Shown here: one piece after another, positions 1 to 10,791 of the stretch
Layout: every line of letters starts with the position of its first letter
Position numbering within the stretch: position 1 is the first letter of the stretch
Origin: Xenorhabdus hominickii
Lineage (GTDB): Bacteria; Pseudomonadota; Gammaproteobacteria; Enterobacterales; Enterobacteriaceae
Assembly (NCBI RefSeq): GCF_002632725.1
Contig: NZ_NJAI01000001.1
Coordinates: 124,001-188,000, forward strand
Direction: 5' to 3'
DNA: 64,000 nucleotides
Notes under the pieces: model-generated
Database searches by the model: none
What the model was told of the DNA's origin: nothing
What the model saw: only the letters and a program-made list of their open reading frames with translations
Position numbers and translations under genes: made by a program

Positions 1-18
1 CTCAGTTGGAGGAAACCC

Positions 19-972
19 ATGCAAATATTGCTGGCTAACCCTCGTGGTTTCTGTGCTGGTGTAGATCGTGCCATCAGCATCGTAGAACGTGCGTTGGAAT
101 TGTACGGTGCTCCCATTTATGTTCGTCATGAAGTGGTTCATAACCGCTATGTTGTTGATAATCTAAGGGAACGTGGAGCCATTTTCATTGAAGAAATTTC
201 AGAAGTCCCTGATGGGGCGATTCTGATTTTTTCCGCACACGGTGTATCCCAGGCTATCCGTGCCGAAGCCCGCTCCCGTAATTTAACTATGCTGTTTGAT
301 GCGACGTGTCCATTGGTCACTAAAGTACACATGGAAGTTGCAAGAGCCAGTCGTAAAGGCAAAGAAGCGATTCTGATCGGACATGCTGGTCATCCTGAAG
401 TGGAGGGCACAATGGGTCAATACAATAACCCAGAAGGCGGTATGTATCTGGTCGAGTCACCGGAAGATGTGTGGAAACTGCAAGTAAAGGATGAAAACAA
501 CCTTTGCTTTATGACACAAACAACGCTTTCTGTCGATGACACATCAGAAGTGATTGATGCACTTAATGCCCGGTTCCCGAATATTATCGGGCCACGTAAA
601 GATGATATCTGTTACGCCACAACTAACCGTCAGGAAGCCGTACGTGACTTGGCCTCAGGTGCTGATGTAGTTTTGGTCGTCGGCTCCAAAAACTCATCAA
701 ACTCAAATCGATTGGCAGAACTAGCACAGCGAGTAGGCAAGCCAGCTTATTTAATTGACTCTGCTGATGATATTAAAGAAGAGTGGGTTGAAGGCGTCAG
801 TGCAGTGGGTGTGACTGCTGGAGCATCTGCGCCGGATATCTTGGTTCAGCAGGTGATCGAACGTTTGAAAACTTTTGGTGCGCAAACAGTTAACGAACTG
901 CATGGCCGCGAAGAAAATATTGTTTTTGAAGTACCAAAAGAATTACGTGTTGAAGTGAAAGAAGTCAATTAA
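19..972 (+). CDS. ispH: 4-hydroxy-3-methylbut-2-enyl diphosphate reductase
   Basis: Last enzyme of the MEP isoprenoid pathway. It converts HMBPP to IPP and DMAPP with a [4Fe-4S] cluster in the cytoplasm. The 317-residue length is that of the family. The start [13 protein letters not shown] carries the first cluster cysteine (Cys12). The other two expected cysteines lie in [11 protein letters not shown] (about residue 96) and [11 protein letters not shown] (about residue 197), and the substrate-binding SAHGVS motif is present. A good ribosome site (GGAGG) lies 6 bases before the ATG. In E. coli the gene precedes rihC and dapB. Here rihC is replaced by an accessory block before dapB. The gene upstream is outside the window. 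Confidence 0.98.
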   Translation: MQILLANPRGFCAGVDRAISIVERALELYGAPIYVRHEVVHNRYVVDNLRERGAIFIEEISEVPDGAILIFSAHGVSQAIRAEARSRNLTMLFDATCPLVTKVHMEVARASRKGKEAILIGHAGHPEVEGTMGQYNNPEGGMYLVESPEDVWKLQVKDENNLCFMTQTTLSVDDTSEVIDALNARFPNIIGPRKDDICYATTNRQEAVRDLASGADVVLVVGSKNSSNSNRLAELAQRVGKPAYLIDSADDIKEEWVEGVSAVGVTAGASAPDILVQQVIERLKTFGAQTVNELHGREENIVFEVPKELRVEVKEVN

Positions 973-994
973 TATCAGGTCTGCGTAAATTGAA

Positions 995-1062
995 ACTCGG
1001 CTTTTTCGGGTTGGAAGGTTTAAGCAATTAACCCCGACACAATCACCAACAAAAAGCCGAGT
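995..1062. repeat. 12-bp perfect inverted repeat downstream of ispH
   Basis: ACTCGGCTTTTT at 995-1006 is the exact reverse complement of AAAAAGCCGAGT at 1051-1062, with a 44-base loop. It lies directly after ispH and overlaps the 3' half of a possible small minus-strand gene. It may act as a transcript end or be a degenerate mobile repeat. The long loop makes a simple intrinsic terminator unlikely. Confidence 0.5.
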
Positions 1063-1124
1063 ATACAATATACTATGGTATCTTGGATGCTCAATTTAAA
1101 CACTTCCACGATATCAGCTAGCAT
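1020..1124 (-). CDS. possible 34-residue single-span membrane peptide
   Basis: A small reading frame begins MLADIVEVFK and ends with a hydrophobic run (IVYCILGFLLVIVSGLIA) long enough for one membrane span. AGGA lies six bases before this ATG. An ATG two codons upstream would have the AGGA touching it, so it is a poorer start. The short amphipathic head followed by one span resembles many enterobacterial small membrane proteins, but I do not recognise a family. Its 3' half overlaps the inverted repeat, and it may be chance. Confidence 0.35.
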   Translation of the reverse strand: MLADIVEVFKLSIQDTIVYCILGFLLVIVSGLIA

Positions 1125-1151
1125 CCACATTCCTGCAAACTCATTAATTTA

Positions 1152-1826
1152 TTAACCTATGAACTTATAACAATTATTTATAAAATACCATTTACTACTT
1201 TCATTAGGATTTAGCTGTAAATATACTTCGTCATCTAATTGAGTAAAACCCATACTAATATATAGCTGTTTAGCTGCTTTTACTGAAGAAAGAATTAGTT
1301 TTCCTTTCATTCCTAATTGTTGTGATTTATTTACTGCACACTCTATTAGTAAAACACCACAATCTCGAATACCACAATGAGTAGCCAAATAATCTACGAT
1401 CGGTAATTCAGGATAATCTTTATTCTGAGGGGAAAATTGTAAAACTCCTATAGGTACCCCTTTGAAATATGCAGCAAAAAAAATGCTATCTTTTGGTCTG
1501 TTTTTTTTATCAATGTCACTCTTCGCTGAAATAGATATTTGCTTGAATATATAATTTGCGCTGTTATATCTGTCATTCCATTTTTTTTCTTCATCATCAT
1601 CATTAAGAAAACCAACAGAATTCTCATATCTCCATTCTTTATTCATGGTTTCGTTAATAAGCATATTAGTTGTATTTAACGCCTCATTTTTATCAACCTC
1701 TTTGATTATTATCGATGATCTTACATTAACTGATATGAATTTCATATTAGGTACAGAATTATAATGAGGTAGTGAATTCAATGCGACGGGCTGATTAATA
1801 TTAAAAGATTTTGATCTGAACATCAT
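1152..1826 (-). CDS. GNAT-family acetyltransferase-like protein
   Basis: A 224-residue protein whose carboxyl half fits the GNAT fold: FFAAYFKGVPIGVLQFSP, then an acetyl-CoA binding motif A around VNKSQQLGMKGKLIL (the Q/R-x-x-G-x-G/A pattern), and a final LYISMGFTQLDD strand as in motif B. The first 60 or so residues are not recognisable and are rich in Asn, Ser and Asp. The substrate is unknown. It could be a free-standing acetyltransferase or a secreted effector, and no signal peptide is seen. The gene is strongly AT-rich with A-run codons, unlike ispH and dapB nearby, which suggests horizontal acquisition. It is monocistronic, with AT-rich flanks and no other gene in 1827-2010. Confidence 0.6.
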   Translation of the reverse strand: MMFRSKSFNINQPVALNSLPHYNSVPNMKFISVNVRSSIIIKEVDKNEALNTTNMLINETMNKEWRYENSVGFLNDDDEEKKWNDRYNSANYIFKQISISAKSDIDKKNRPKDSIFFAAYFKGVPIGVLQFSPQNKDYPELPIVDYLATHCGIRDCGVLLIECAVNKSQQLGMKGKLILSSVKAAKQLYISMGFTQLDDEVYLQLNPNESSKWYFINNCYKFIG

Positions 1827-2010
1827 ATCACTCCCATATGATTATTTACTTTAACTTACTGATTTTTCATTGCATCAAATGATTAACACCCATCCATTAA
1901 TATCATTTAAAATTTAAATTAACATCGGAAATAAATATTTTTACACTATCAAATGTTAATTATGTTTTATACTCCAGTAAAAAATAGAGTGTTGACTATT
2001 AATACATGAA

Positions 2011-2652
2011 TTACGATGGAAATACCACATTATATTGCACAGATAATCTGCCTTTCTTTTCCTTTATAGTCTCTATCAGAATTCTATGAATTTGTTTTAA
2101 TGACACTACGTGTGTTCCACCACAAGGATAAGGCATCAATTCGCCAAAACCAACCTCTCGAAATCCATCATTCCGCATAATAATTTGGCAAGGTAAATCT
2201 TCAGAGATAAGTTGGTCACATCTTGCTTGTAGTTCTTCAACTGAAAAAACTTGCACATGATTTCCTGGTTTGAAGGTAATCTTACTTTCTCCGGGCCAAT
2301 GGTGCGCTTTGATGGGATGCCACCCCAGCTGTTCGACAATATGACCAATAAGGTGGCCTGCCGAGTGTAATCTTGAATGCAATTGACGGCGCTTGTCATC
2401 AACTCTGGCAAAAGCCATTCCTGTATTTATTGGATGTGTTGTGTAATGGATTATTTTGTTATTCTCTAACGTAACATGGATAACTTCCACATCGTTAAGC
2501 CAGCCAGTATCACTGGGTTGCCCTCCTCCTTGAGGATGAAATGGCGTTTCTTTTAATTGAACTGCATAACGTTCATCATCACAAAGAGAACAATCTAAGA
2601 TTTCAACTTCCCCTGTCAGTATGGGACTGGATAAATAAAGGCGTTCAGACAT
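2011..2652 (-). CDS. AlaX-type alanyl-tRNA editing protein
   Basis: Free-standing homologue of the AlaRS editing domain, expected to deacylate Ser-tRNA(Ala) or Gly-tRNA(Ala) in the cytoplasm. It shows the two zinc-binding signatures of the family: HSAGH (HxxxH, about residue 97) and CGGTH (CxxxH, about residue 177). The amino-terminal FHPQGGGQPSDTG is the conserved strand motif of the AlaRS editing/AlaX superfamily. At 213 residues it matches the short AlaX class, which lacks the aminoacylation domain. It is divergent from the LysR gene starting 92 bp away, which may regulate it. No clear ribosome site precedes the ATG. Confidence 0.85.
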   Translation of the reverse strand: MSERLYLSSPILTGEVEILDCSLCDDERYAVQLKETPFHPQGGGQPSDTGWLNDVEVIHVTLENNKIIHYTTHPINTGMAFARVDDKRRQLHSRLHSAGHLIGHIVEQLGWHPIKAHHWPGESKITFKPGNHVQVFSVEELQARCDQLISEDLPCQIIMRNDGFREVGFGELMPYPCGGTHVVSLKQIHRILIETIKEKKGRLSVQYNVVFPS

Positions 2653-2744
2653 AATGAGTATTCTTTTATATGAGTAAGTTACCTAATTGTATTAAATAAA
2701 CTTATTTTCGATAATCCATTAAAAGATCAAATAATTTTTGACTT

Positions 2745-3746
2745 ATGAGCACAAATAGCACGATAAACTTGATGCGGGAAATGGCCATTTTTGCAAAAGT
2801 AGTTGAAACGGGTAGTTTCTCCGAAACAGCCCGTCAACTTGCAGCAACACCTTCCGCCATTAGCCGCTCTGTAGCTAAGCTAGAAAAAGCGCTTGGAACT
2901 CGTCTCTTACAGAGAACAACACGTAAACTACGCTTAAGTGAAAGTGGGCAAGAAGTTTACGCACATTGCTTGAATATGATGGAGGCTGCTCAAGAGATTA
3001 TGGCAGTATCAGGAAATTTTAGCCGTGAACCACAAGGTATAATACGTGTCAGTGTTCCTAAAGCAGTTGGACGTTTCGTTGTTCATCCTCATATAGCGGC
3101 TTTCCTTGTTCAATATCCCAAAGTGGATGTGAATTTACGGCTCGATGATCGTTATGTCGATTTGATAGACGATCAGGTTGATCTCGCTATCCGAATTACA
3201 GACCAACCTCCCCCGGGTCTTATGGGACGACGTTTATTGAATATTTGGCATATGTTATGTGCAACACCTGAATATCTCGCAGAGCACGGCACTCCACAGC
3301 ATCCGCACGACTTGAAAACTCATAGCTGCATCTATCTTGGAGAAGAACCTGGGGATTCACGCTGGAAGTTTAGTCAAGGCAACAAAGTAGCCACTGTTAA
3401 TATCCATGGCCGTTATGCGGCCAATCATACGGGGGTACGGCTTGATGCCGTACTGCAACATATCGGCATTGGCAGTTTGCCGTACTTTACCGCTAAACAT
3501 GCTTTGCAGCAGGGGCGATTAGTTCAGGTTCTGCCTGATTGGAGTTTTAAAGCCAACTATACGGGGGAACTCTGGATACTTTACCCACCAACACGACACT
3601 TACCACCAAAACTAAGAGTGTTTATAGAGTTTCTGGCCGAACGTCTCCGTAAGGAAATCACCTCAGATAAAATGGAGGCTAAGAACCTGACGACTAATCA
3701 TTACGAGTTACCTGAGGCAGAAAAGTTGCCTGAGACAGAAAAATAG
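2745..3746 (+). CDS. LysR-family transcriptional regulator
   Basis: The amino-terminal winged helix-turn-helix (about residues 10-70) includes FSETARQLAATPSAISRSVAKLEKAL followed by LGTRLLQRTTRKLRLSESG, the canonical LysR DNA-binding region. A periplasmic-binding-protein-like effector domain follows to about residue 310 (PKVDVNLRLDDRYVDLIDDQVDLAIR). At 333 residues it is slightly longer than usual because of a hydrophilic tail with a short repeat (ELPEAEK, KLPETEK). It is divergent from the AlaX gene, the usual layout for a LysR regulator and its target. The effector is unknown. No strong ribosome site precedes the start, and a second Met ten residues in is possible. Confidence 0.88.
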   Translation: MSTNSTINLMREMAIFAKVVETGSFSETARQLAATPSAISRSVAKLEKALGTRLLQRTTRKLRLSESGQEVYAHCLNMMEAAQEIMAVSGNFSREPQGIIRVSVPKAVGRFVVHPHIAAFLVQYPKVDVNLRLDDRYVDLIDDQVDLAIRITDQPPPGLMGRRLLNIWHMLCATPEYLAEHGTPQHPHDLKTHSCIYLGEEPGDSRWKFSQGNKVATVNIHGRYAANHTGVRLDAVLQHIGIGSLPYFTAKHALQQGRLVQVLPDWSFKANYTGELWILYPPTRHLPPKLRVFIEFLAERLRKEITSDKMEAKNLTTNHYELPEAEKLPETEK

Positions 3747-3864
3747 CGATATGTAACATGTATCCGCTATTTAGTATTTTTTATAACAAACTACCTGATC
3801 TCTATTTTTCTAATGGTTTTCCCCTAAATCTGGCGTAGCCTGCGGTTGCCAGTTAAGCTGTTAA

Positions 3865-4734
<870 letters not shown>

Positions 4735-5030
4735 TAAATATTAAATTTTAACTAATTGTAATTGCACGATTAATTATATTTAACCGTGCAATTTAATAAT
4801 TACTTAATATTTTAATATAATTACCAGAATTACCACTTAAATTCATGATTAAAAGTCACCTTTTTGTTAATTTTTTTCTTCGGACATGAAAAAAACCTAC
4901 TTTTTTTCTGTTTTTAAATTTTCTCTTACAGTAATCAACTATCCATGCTACTTTCCTTATGTTTTTCAGCCATATTTACCCAATACAAGGCTGAAAGATG
5001 TAAAAAAGCCAATAAAAATGCCATTTTTTG
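4735..5030. other. AT-rich spacer between dapB and carAB promoter
   Basis: This stretch has poly-A and poly-T runs and no convincing reading frame. I see no clear intrinsic terminator for dapB. It probably holds upstream regulatory DNA for the first carAB promoter, as the corresponding region does in E. coli. The core promoter and the ARG boxes downstream are listed separately. Confidence 0.5.
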
Positions 5031-5059
5031 TAGACAAGCCCCCCTCTCCTCATTAGAAT
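5031..5059 (+). promoter_or_regulatory. carAB upstream promoter (P1-like)
   Basis: TAGACA (5031-5036) and TAGAAT (5054-5059) are spaced by 17 bp and followed by GCGCGC. A GC-rich sequence just after the -10 is typical of promoters sensitive to ppGpp and nucleotides. Its place corresponds to the pyrimidine/purine-controlled carP1 promoter of E. coli. Confidence 0.75.
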
Positions 5060-5119
5060 GCGCGCAATTTGCCAAAATTTTGATAAAAATGATGATTCGA
5101 ATTGATTTTAAGTGTCAAT

Positions 5120-5158
5120 TCTGAATTAATATGCAGTAAATGAGACTGATTATTCATT
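5120..5158 (+). promoter_or_regulatory. two tandem ARG boxes at the downstream carAB promoter
   Basis: Two 18-bp half-matching palindromes, 5120-5137 (TCTGAATTAATATGCAGT) and 5141-5158 (TGAGACTGATTATTCATT), are separated by 3 bp, the usual spacing for ArgR hexamer binding. The sequence and its distance to the gene are close to E. coli carP2, where ArgR represses in the presence of arginine. The ribosome site GGAGG follows at 5161. Confidence 0.85.
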
Positions 5159-5170
5159 CTGGAGGGCGTT

Positions 5171-6331
5171 TTGATTAAGTCAGCTATATTGGTTCTGGAA
5201 GATGGAACCCAATTTCACGGTCGCGCCATAGGTGCAGAAGGTGTGGCTGTTGGAGAAGTGGTCTTCAATACCTCAATGACCGGATATCAAGAAATACTTA
5301 CCGACCCTTCCTATTCCCGCCAAATTATTACTCTTACTTATCCCCATATTGGTAATGTCGGCATCAATGCCGCTGATGAAGAATCCCCAACCATTCAAGC
5401 CCAAGGCCTGGTCATTCGTGATTTACCCTTAGTGACCAGTAACTACCGCAGTGAAGAAAATCTGTCTGATTACCTGAAACGTCACAACATTGTCGCCATT
5501 GCTGATATCGATACACGTAAACTGACCCGCCTTTTGAGAGAAAAAGGGGCGCAGAACGGCTGCATCATCGTCGGGAATGAGGCAGATACCCAAGTTGCAT
5601 TGGAAAAAGCAAAAGCATTCCCTGGCTTGAAAGGCATGGATCTCGCGAAAGAAGTGACGACTGCACAATCTTATCAATGGGTACAAGGAAGCTGGACATT
5701 AGCGGGTGGCTTGCCAGAAGCTCGCGAAGAACAAGAATTGCCTTACCACATTGTGGCTTATGATTTTGGTGTAAAACGCAACATCTTGCGTATGCTGGTA
5801 GATCGCGGCTGCCGCGTTACTGTTGTACCTGCAAAAACCTCCGCAGACGAAGTACTGAAAATGGCGCCGGATGGTATTTTCCTGTCCAATGGCCCCGGCG
5901 ATCCGGAGCCGTGTGACTATGCTATCGAAGCAATCAAAACGTTTCTGAATACCGATATTCCTGTATTTGGTATCTGTTTGGGGCACCAATTGCTGGCACT
6001 CGCCAGTGGTGCAAAAACCGTGAAAATGAAATTCGGTCACCACGGTGGCAACCATCCCGTTAAAGATCTGGATCGCAATGTCGTCATGATCACCGCACAA
6101 AACCACGGTTTTGCTGTTGATGAAAGTTCACTGCCAGACAATCTGCGCGTAACGCACAAATCCCTTTTTGATGGAACACTGCAAGGCATTCATCGTACTG
6201 ATAAGCCAGCATTCAGTTTTCAAGGACACCCTGAAGCCAGCCCTGGCCCGCATGAAGCTGACTCTCTGTTCGATCATTTTATCGAGCTAATTGAGCTGCA
6301 TCGTCAGAATAACGTTCAGAACACCAAATAA
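5171..6331 (+). CDS. carA: carbamoyl phosphate synthase small subunit
   Basis: Glutaminase subunit that supplies ammonia to CarB for carbamoyl phosphate, used for arginine and pyrimidines. The carboxyl-terminal class I glutamine amidotransferase domain shows the nucleophile Cys in VFGICLGHQ and the His-Glu pair in [11 protein letters not shown]. The start codon is TTG, as in E. coli carA, with GGAGG eight bases upstream. The protein has 386 residues. carB follows 17 bp downstream with its own AGGAG, so the two form an operon. Confidence 0.98.
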   Translation: MIKSAILVLEDGTQFHGRAIGAEGVAVGEVVFNTSMTGYQEILTDPSYSRQIITLTYPHIGNVGINAADEESPTIQAQGLVIRDLPLVTSNYRSEENLSDYLKRHNIVAIADIDTRKLTRLLREKGAQNGCIIVGNEADTQVALEKAKAFPGLKGMDLAKEVTTAQSYQWVQGSWTLAGGLPEAREEQELPYHIVAYDFGVKRNILRMLVDRGCRVTVVPAKTSADEVLKMAPDGIFLSNGPGDPEPCDYAIEAIKTFLNTDIPVFGICLGHQLLALASGAKTVKMKFGHHGGNHPVKDLDRNVVMITAQNHGFAVDESSLPDNLRVTHKSLFDGTLQGIHRTDKPAFSFQGHPEASPGPHEADSLFDHFIELIELHRQNNVQNTK

Positions 6332-6348
6332 TCAGGAGAAAAGAAAAA

Positions 6349-9300
6349 ATGGCAAAACGTACTGATATTAAAAGTATTCTGATCTTAGGTGCAGGCCCGA
6401 TTGTTATCGGTCAGGCTTGTGAATTTGACTATTCCGGCGCTCAGGCTTGTAAGGCACTGCGTGAAGAAGGCTATCGTGTCATTCTGGTCAACTCTAACCC
6501 AGCAACCATTATGACCGACCCTGAAATGGCAGATGCGACCTATATCGAGCCAATCCACTGGGAAGTCGTGCGCAAAATCATTGAAAAAGAACGTCCGGAC
6601 GCCGTCTTGCCAACCATGGGTGGACAAACTGCACTGAACTGCGCATTGGAATTGGAACGTCAGGGCGTACTGGCCGAATTCGGCGTTACAATGATTGGTG
6701 CCACTGCTGATGCTATCGATAAAGCAGAAGACCGCCAACGTTTTGACAAAGCGATGAAAAAAATTGGTCTGGATACCGCGCGTTCTGGCATCGCTCACAC
6801 AATGGAAGAAGCGCTGGCAGTCGCAAACGATGTTGGCTTTCCTTGTATTATTCGCCCTTCTTTCACCATGGGTGGAACCGGGGGCGGTATTGCCTACAAT
6901 CGTGAAGAATTCGAAGAAATCTGTGAACGCGGTTTAGACCTCTCTCCGACCAATGAATTACTGATCGATGAATCCCTGATTGGTTGGAAAGAGTATGAAA
7001 TGGAAGTAGTGCGGGATAAAAACGATAACTGCATCATCGTCTGCTCCATTGAAAACTTCGATCCAATGGGTATTCATACCGGTGACTCCATCACCGTCGC
7101 TCCCGCTCAGACTCTGACCGATAAAGAATATCAAATCATGCGTAACGCTTCGATGGCGGTATTGCGTGAAATCGGTGTAGAAACAGGCGGTTCAAACGTT
7201 CAGTTTGCCGTGAATCCGAAAAATGGCCGACTGATTGTTATTGAGATGAACCCGCGTGTATCCCGCTCATCGGCACTGGCGTCCAAGGCAACAGGTTTCC
7301 CAATCGCAAAAATCGCGGCAAAACTGGCCGTCGGCTATACCCTTGATGAATTGATGAACGACATTACTGGTGGACGTACTCCTGCCTCTTTTGAGCCATC
7401 CATTGACTATGTCGTTACCAAAATTCCTCGCTTTAACTTCGAAAAATTTGCAGGCAGTAATGACCGTCTGACGACTCAGATGAAATCGGTTGGTGAAGTG
7501 ATGGCGATTGGACGCACTTTCCAAGAATCCATGCAAAAAGCCCTTCGCGGTCTGGAAGTCGGCGTAATCGGTTTTGATCCCAAAGTCAACTTGGATGATC
7601 CACAATCACTGACCAAAATTCGCAGTGAACTGAAAAGTGCTGGTTCTGATCGTATCTGGTTCATTGCTGATGCGTTCCGTGCAGGTATGTCTGTTGATGG
7701 CATCTTTAACCTGACCAACATTGACCGCTGGTTCCTGGTGCAGATTGAAGAACTGGTTCGTCTGGAAGAACAGGTAGCAGAACAAGGCGTGAATGGCCTG
7801 ACCTTTGATTTCCTACGCCATCTTAAACGCAAAGGTTTTGCCGATGCCCGTCTGGCTAAACTGGTGGGTATTTCTGGTAAAGAAATTCGTAAGTTGCGCC
7901 ATGATCATAACCTGTATCCGGTATATAAACGTGTTGATACTTGTGCGGCAGAATTCTTTACTGACACCGCTTACATGTACTCCACGTACGAAGATGAATG
8001 CGAAGCTAATCCGAACAATGACAAGCCGAAAATCATGGTATTAGGCGGTGGCCCGAACCGTATCGGACAAGGCATTGAATTCGATTACTGCTGTGTACAC
8101 GCTTCACTGGCTCTGCGCGAAGATGGTTTTGAAACCATCATGGTGAACTGTAACCCAGAAACCGTTTCAACCGATTACGACACTTCCGACCGTCTCTACT
8201 TTGAGCCTGTTACGCTGGAAGATGTGCTGGAAATCGTGCGTGTTGAGCAGCCAAAAGGCGTTATCGTTCAGTATGGCGGCCAGACTCCGCTGAAACTGGC
8301 TCGTGAGCTAGAAGCTGCTGGTGTACCTATTATCGGTACCAGCCCTGATGCAATTGACCGTGCGGAAGACCGTGAACGTTTCCAACAAGCGGTTAATCGC
8401 CTTGGACTGAAACAGCCAGCGAACTCTACCGTGACCACCATTGAACAAGCCATTGAAAAAGGTAATTTGATTGGCTATCCGCTGGTGGTTCGTCCTTCCT
8501 ATGTATTAGGCGGACGGGCGATGGAAATTGTGTATGACGAATCAGATCTGCGCCGTTATTTCCAAACCGCAGTAAGCGTATCTAATGATGCCCCTGTCCT
8601 GCTGGATCGTTTCCTTGATGATGCCATTGAAGTGGATGTTGATGCGATTTGTGACGGCGAGAGAGTCCTGATTGGCGGCATCATGGAACATATCGAACAA
8701 GCGGGTGTTCACTCCGGTGACTCAGCCTGTTCTTTACCTGCTTACACATTAAGCAAGGAAATTCAGGACGTCATGCGTCATCAGGTTGAAAAACTGGCTT
8801 TTGAACTGCGCGTCCGTGGTTTGATGAATGTGCAGTTTGCCGTGAAGAACAACGAAGTCTACCTGATCGAAGTGAATCCACGTGCAGCACGTACTGTGCC
8901 ATTCGTTTCCAAAGCAACAGGTCGGCCATTGGCAAAAATTGCAGCACGCGTGATGGCAGGCCAATCCCTGCTTGAACAAGGTGAGATAAAAGAAATTATT
9001 CCACCTTACTACTCCGTGAAAGAAGTGGTATTGCCATTCAATAAATTCCCGGGTGTTGACCCGATCCTCGGGCCAGAAATGCGCTCTACAGGTGAAGTGA
9101 TGGGTGTTGGTCGTACCTTTGCTGAAGCCTTCTCAAAAGCCATGCTGGGAAGTAACTCCACCATGCGCAAGCAGAACCGGGCGCTGTTATCTGTACGCGA
9201 AGAAGATAAAGAACGTATCGTTGATTTGGCTGCGAAATTGCTGAAGCACGGTTTTGAACTGGATGCGACCCACGGTACTGCGATTGTATTGGGTGAAGCG

Positions 9301-9570
9301 GGTATTAACCCTCGTTTGGTCAATAAAGTCCACGAAGGGCGTCCACACATTCAGGACAGAATCAAAAATGGTGAATATGACTATATTGTCAATACCACGG
9401 CTGGCCGTCAGGCGATTGAAGATTCAAAACTCCTGCGTCGCAGCGCACTGCAATATAAAGTGCATTATGACACAACCCTGAATGGCGGCTTTGCAACAAC
9501 GTTGGCACTCAGTGCAGATCCGACTGAACAAGTCATTTCTGTACAGGAAATGCACGCGAAAATTGCCTGA
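6349..9570 (+). CDS. carB: carbamoyl phosphate synthase large subunit
   Basis: A 1073-residue synthetase with two homologous ATP-grasp halves. The first (from [23 protein letters not shown]) phosphorylates bicarbonate. The second (from [20 protein letters not shown], about residue 560) phosphorylates carbamate. The carboxyl-terminal allosteric domain (about 935-1073) binds UMP, IMP and ornithine. Full length, undamaged and co-transcribed with carA. An intrinsic terminator follows at 9633-9680. Confidence 0.98.
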   Translation: MAKRTDIKSILILGAGPIVIGQACEFDYSGAQACKALREEGYRVILVNSNPATIMTDPEMADATYIEPIHWEVVRKIIEKERPDAVLPTMGGQTALNCALELERQGVLAEFGVTMIGATADAIDKAEDRQRFDKAMKKIGLDTARSGIAHTMEEALAVANDVGFPCIIRPSFTMGGTGGGIAYNREEFEEICERGLDLSPTNELLIDESLIGWKEYEMEVVRDKNDNCIIVCSIENFDPMGIHTGDSITVAPAQTLTDKEYQIMRNASMAVLREIGVETGGSNVQFAVNPKNGRLIVIEMNPRVSRSSALASKATGFPIAKIAAKLAVGYTLDELMNDITGGRTPASFEPSIDYVVTKIPRFNFEKFAGSNDRLTTQMKSVGEVMAIGRTFQESMQKALRGLEVGVIGFDPKVNLDDPQSLTKIRSELKSAGSDRIWFIADAFRAGMSVDGIFNLTNIDRWFLVQIEELVRLEEQVAEQGVNGLTFDFLRHLKRKGFADARLAKLVGISGKEIRKLRHDHNLYPVYKRVDTCAAEFFTDTAYMYSTYEDECEANPNNDKPKIMVLGGGPNRIGQGIEFDYCCVHASLALREDGFETIMVNCNPETVSTDYDTSDRLYFEPVTLEDVLEIVRVEQPKGVIVQYGGQTPLKLARELEAAGVPIIGTSPDAIDRAEDRERFQQAVNRLGLKQPANSTVTTIEQAIEKGNLIGYPLVVRPSYVLGGRAMEIVYDESDLRRYFQTAVSVSNDAPVLLDRFLDDAIEVDVDAICDGERVLIGGIMEHIEQAGVHSGDSACSLPAYTLSKEIQDVMRHQVEKLAFELRVRGLMNVQFAVKNNEVYLIEVNPRAARTVPFVSKATGRPLAKIAARVMAGQSLLEQGEIKEIIPPYYSVKEVVLPFNKFPGVDPILGPEMRSTGEVMGVGRTFAEAFSKAMLGSNSTMRKQNRALLSVREEDKERIVDLAAKLLKHGFELDATHGTAIVLGEAGINPRLVNKVHEGRPHIQDRIKNGEYDYIVNTTAGRQAIEDSKLLRRSALQYKVHYDTTLNGGFATTLALSADPTEQVISVQEMHAKIA

Positions 9571-9632
9571 TAGCTTCCCATAACTAACGGAAATCAAATA
9601 CCGTCATTTTTTTGATAGTATCCTCCTAAAAC

Positions 9633-9680
9633 AACGGCTTCCCCAAAGTTGGAAATCCAACGAGTAAGGAAGCCGTTTTC
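9633..9680 (+). terminator. intrinsic terminator of carAB
   Basis: AACGGCTTCC (9633-9642) pairs with GGAAGCCGTT (9668-9677), with a nested GTTGG/CCAAC stem inside, then TTTT. It lies 60 bp after the carB stop. Confidence 0.85.
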
Positions 9681-9779
9681 GTGAGTTTTTGTTAATTAAT
9701 GAAGCTTAATATTGCAGTCTAGGAATAATCAGCAACAATCATAGTAGGCATCTTTGATCATCATAAGGAGTCGAATACT

Positions 9780-10472
9780 GTGTCAAATATCATATTAAAG
9801 CGTAAATACTTAACTCACTCAGAAATTGAAGTATTACTTAAGGAGCTCGAAAAGCACCCTCATGCTGACCGTAATATTTGCATGATATTCATGGGATTTA
9901 TTCATGGTTTCCGGGTATCTGAGTTGCTTGGATTACAACTATCCGATGTCGATTTGGAAGGGAAAAAACTACGTGTACAACGCCTGAAAAATGGTTTTTC
10001 CACAATCCATCCTATGGTTGCGAGAGAAATTCAGCTAATACGGAAATGGCTTTCATTGCGCCAAGGCTATAAAAATAGTGAACAGAGTGACTGGCTATTC
10101 TTGTCACGAACAGGAACACGCATGTCGCGCCAGCAATTTTATAAAATCATCCGGCAGACCAGTTTAAAGGCTAATTTATCGGTTTGCGCGAATCCGCACA
10201 TGTTACGACACTCTTGTGGCTATGCTCTGGCGGACAATGGCGTGGATACCCGCTTGATTCAAGACTATTTAGGCCATCGAAATATTCGTCATACCGTTCG
10301 CTACACCGCGAGTAATGCTGGTCGCTTCGAGACTATATGGCTGGAAAGAGGAAAACGAAAATTGTCAACAATTAGTACCAAACTGTCAACCCATCAATTA
10401 CCCCACCATTTCAACTTGATACATCTTAACTTTTCTCACCAAAAACAAATCAACTCTTTGATTCATTTCTGA
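9780..10472 (+). CDS. FimB/FimE/MrpI-type tyrosine recombinase
   Basis: Small tyrosine recombinase of the fimbrial-switch family. Catalytic signatures are Arg in GFRVSELLGL, the HMLRHSCGYAL box (H-x-x-R), His in LGHRNIRHT, and the nucleophile Tyr in RYTASNAGRF, which is the family's own end motif. The start is GTG, with AAGGAG nine bases upstream. FimB, FimE and MrpI are about 190-200 residues, while this protein has 230. The extra tail is encoded from within the inverted repeat (10372) into the invertible segment, so the last 26 residues belong to the switch and would change on inversion. The gene is convergent with the fimbrial operon. Confidence 0.9.
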   Translation: MSNIILKRKYLTHSEIEVLLKELEKHPHADRNICMIFMGFIHGFRVSELLGLQLSDVDLEGKKLRVQRLKNGFSTIHPMVAREIQLIRKWLSLRQGYKNSEQSDWLFLSRTGTRMSRQQFYKIIRQTSLKANLSVCANPHMLRHSCGYALADNGVDTRLIQDYLGHRNIRHTVRYTASNAGRFETIWLERGKRKLSTISTKLSTHQLPHHFNLIHLNFSHQKQINSLIHF

Positions 10473-10671
10473 AAAATATCTCCTCTTTTTTCACTCTATA
10501 TCTTATTTATCTCTCATAAAAATTTTCATGTTTTTTATTATGTTGAGCAAAAATTTAAATTGCGCGACATCGAAAGCCATATAAATCAAAACTATTAATA
10601 GTGTTGGAATAACTAACCAAAATAATAATCAAACCAAGCCTAATCTTCTTGAGTTGACAGTTTGGTACTAA
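10372..10671. repeat. invertible DNA switch with 19-bp inverted repeats
   Basis: TTAGTACCAAACTGTCAAC at 10372-10390 is the exact reverse complement of GTTGACAGTTTGGTACTAA at 10653-10671. They flank a 262-bp AT-rich segment (10391-10652), the size and form of fim/mrp invertible elements. The left repeat lies inside the recombinase reading frame. In the other orientation the frame would continue after Thr204 as Q-E-D-stop, giving 207 residues. I could not fix a promoter inside the segment. The nearest candidate reads rightwards (TCGAAA, 17 bp, TATTAA) and is weak. Confidence 0.88.
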
Positions 10672-10723
10672 ATGTTAACCATTTGATGTGTAAAGATCTT
10701 ATGTTGCCCTATGAATATTGGTC

Positions 10724-10755
10724 AAAAAAAAGCCATTCCGATTAAGGAATGGCTT
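10724..10755 (-). terminator. intrinsic terminator of the mrx fimbrial operon
   Basis: Read on the minus strand, AGCCATTCC pairs with GGAATGGCT around a 7-base loop, followed by seven or eight T. It lies 37 bp beyond the mrxJ stop and between the operon and the invertible switch. Confidence 0.9.
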
Positions 10756-10791
10756 AGAATTTTGATGCCTGAATGTTTTTTCTAATTGAGG

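Noticed and set aside
995..1062. The 12-bp inverted repeat as a strong ispH terminator
   Set aside because: The loop is 44 bases and no T tract follows the second arm, so it was kept as a repeat of unknown role.
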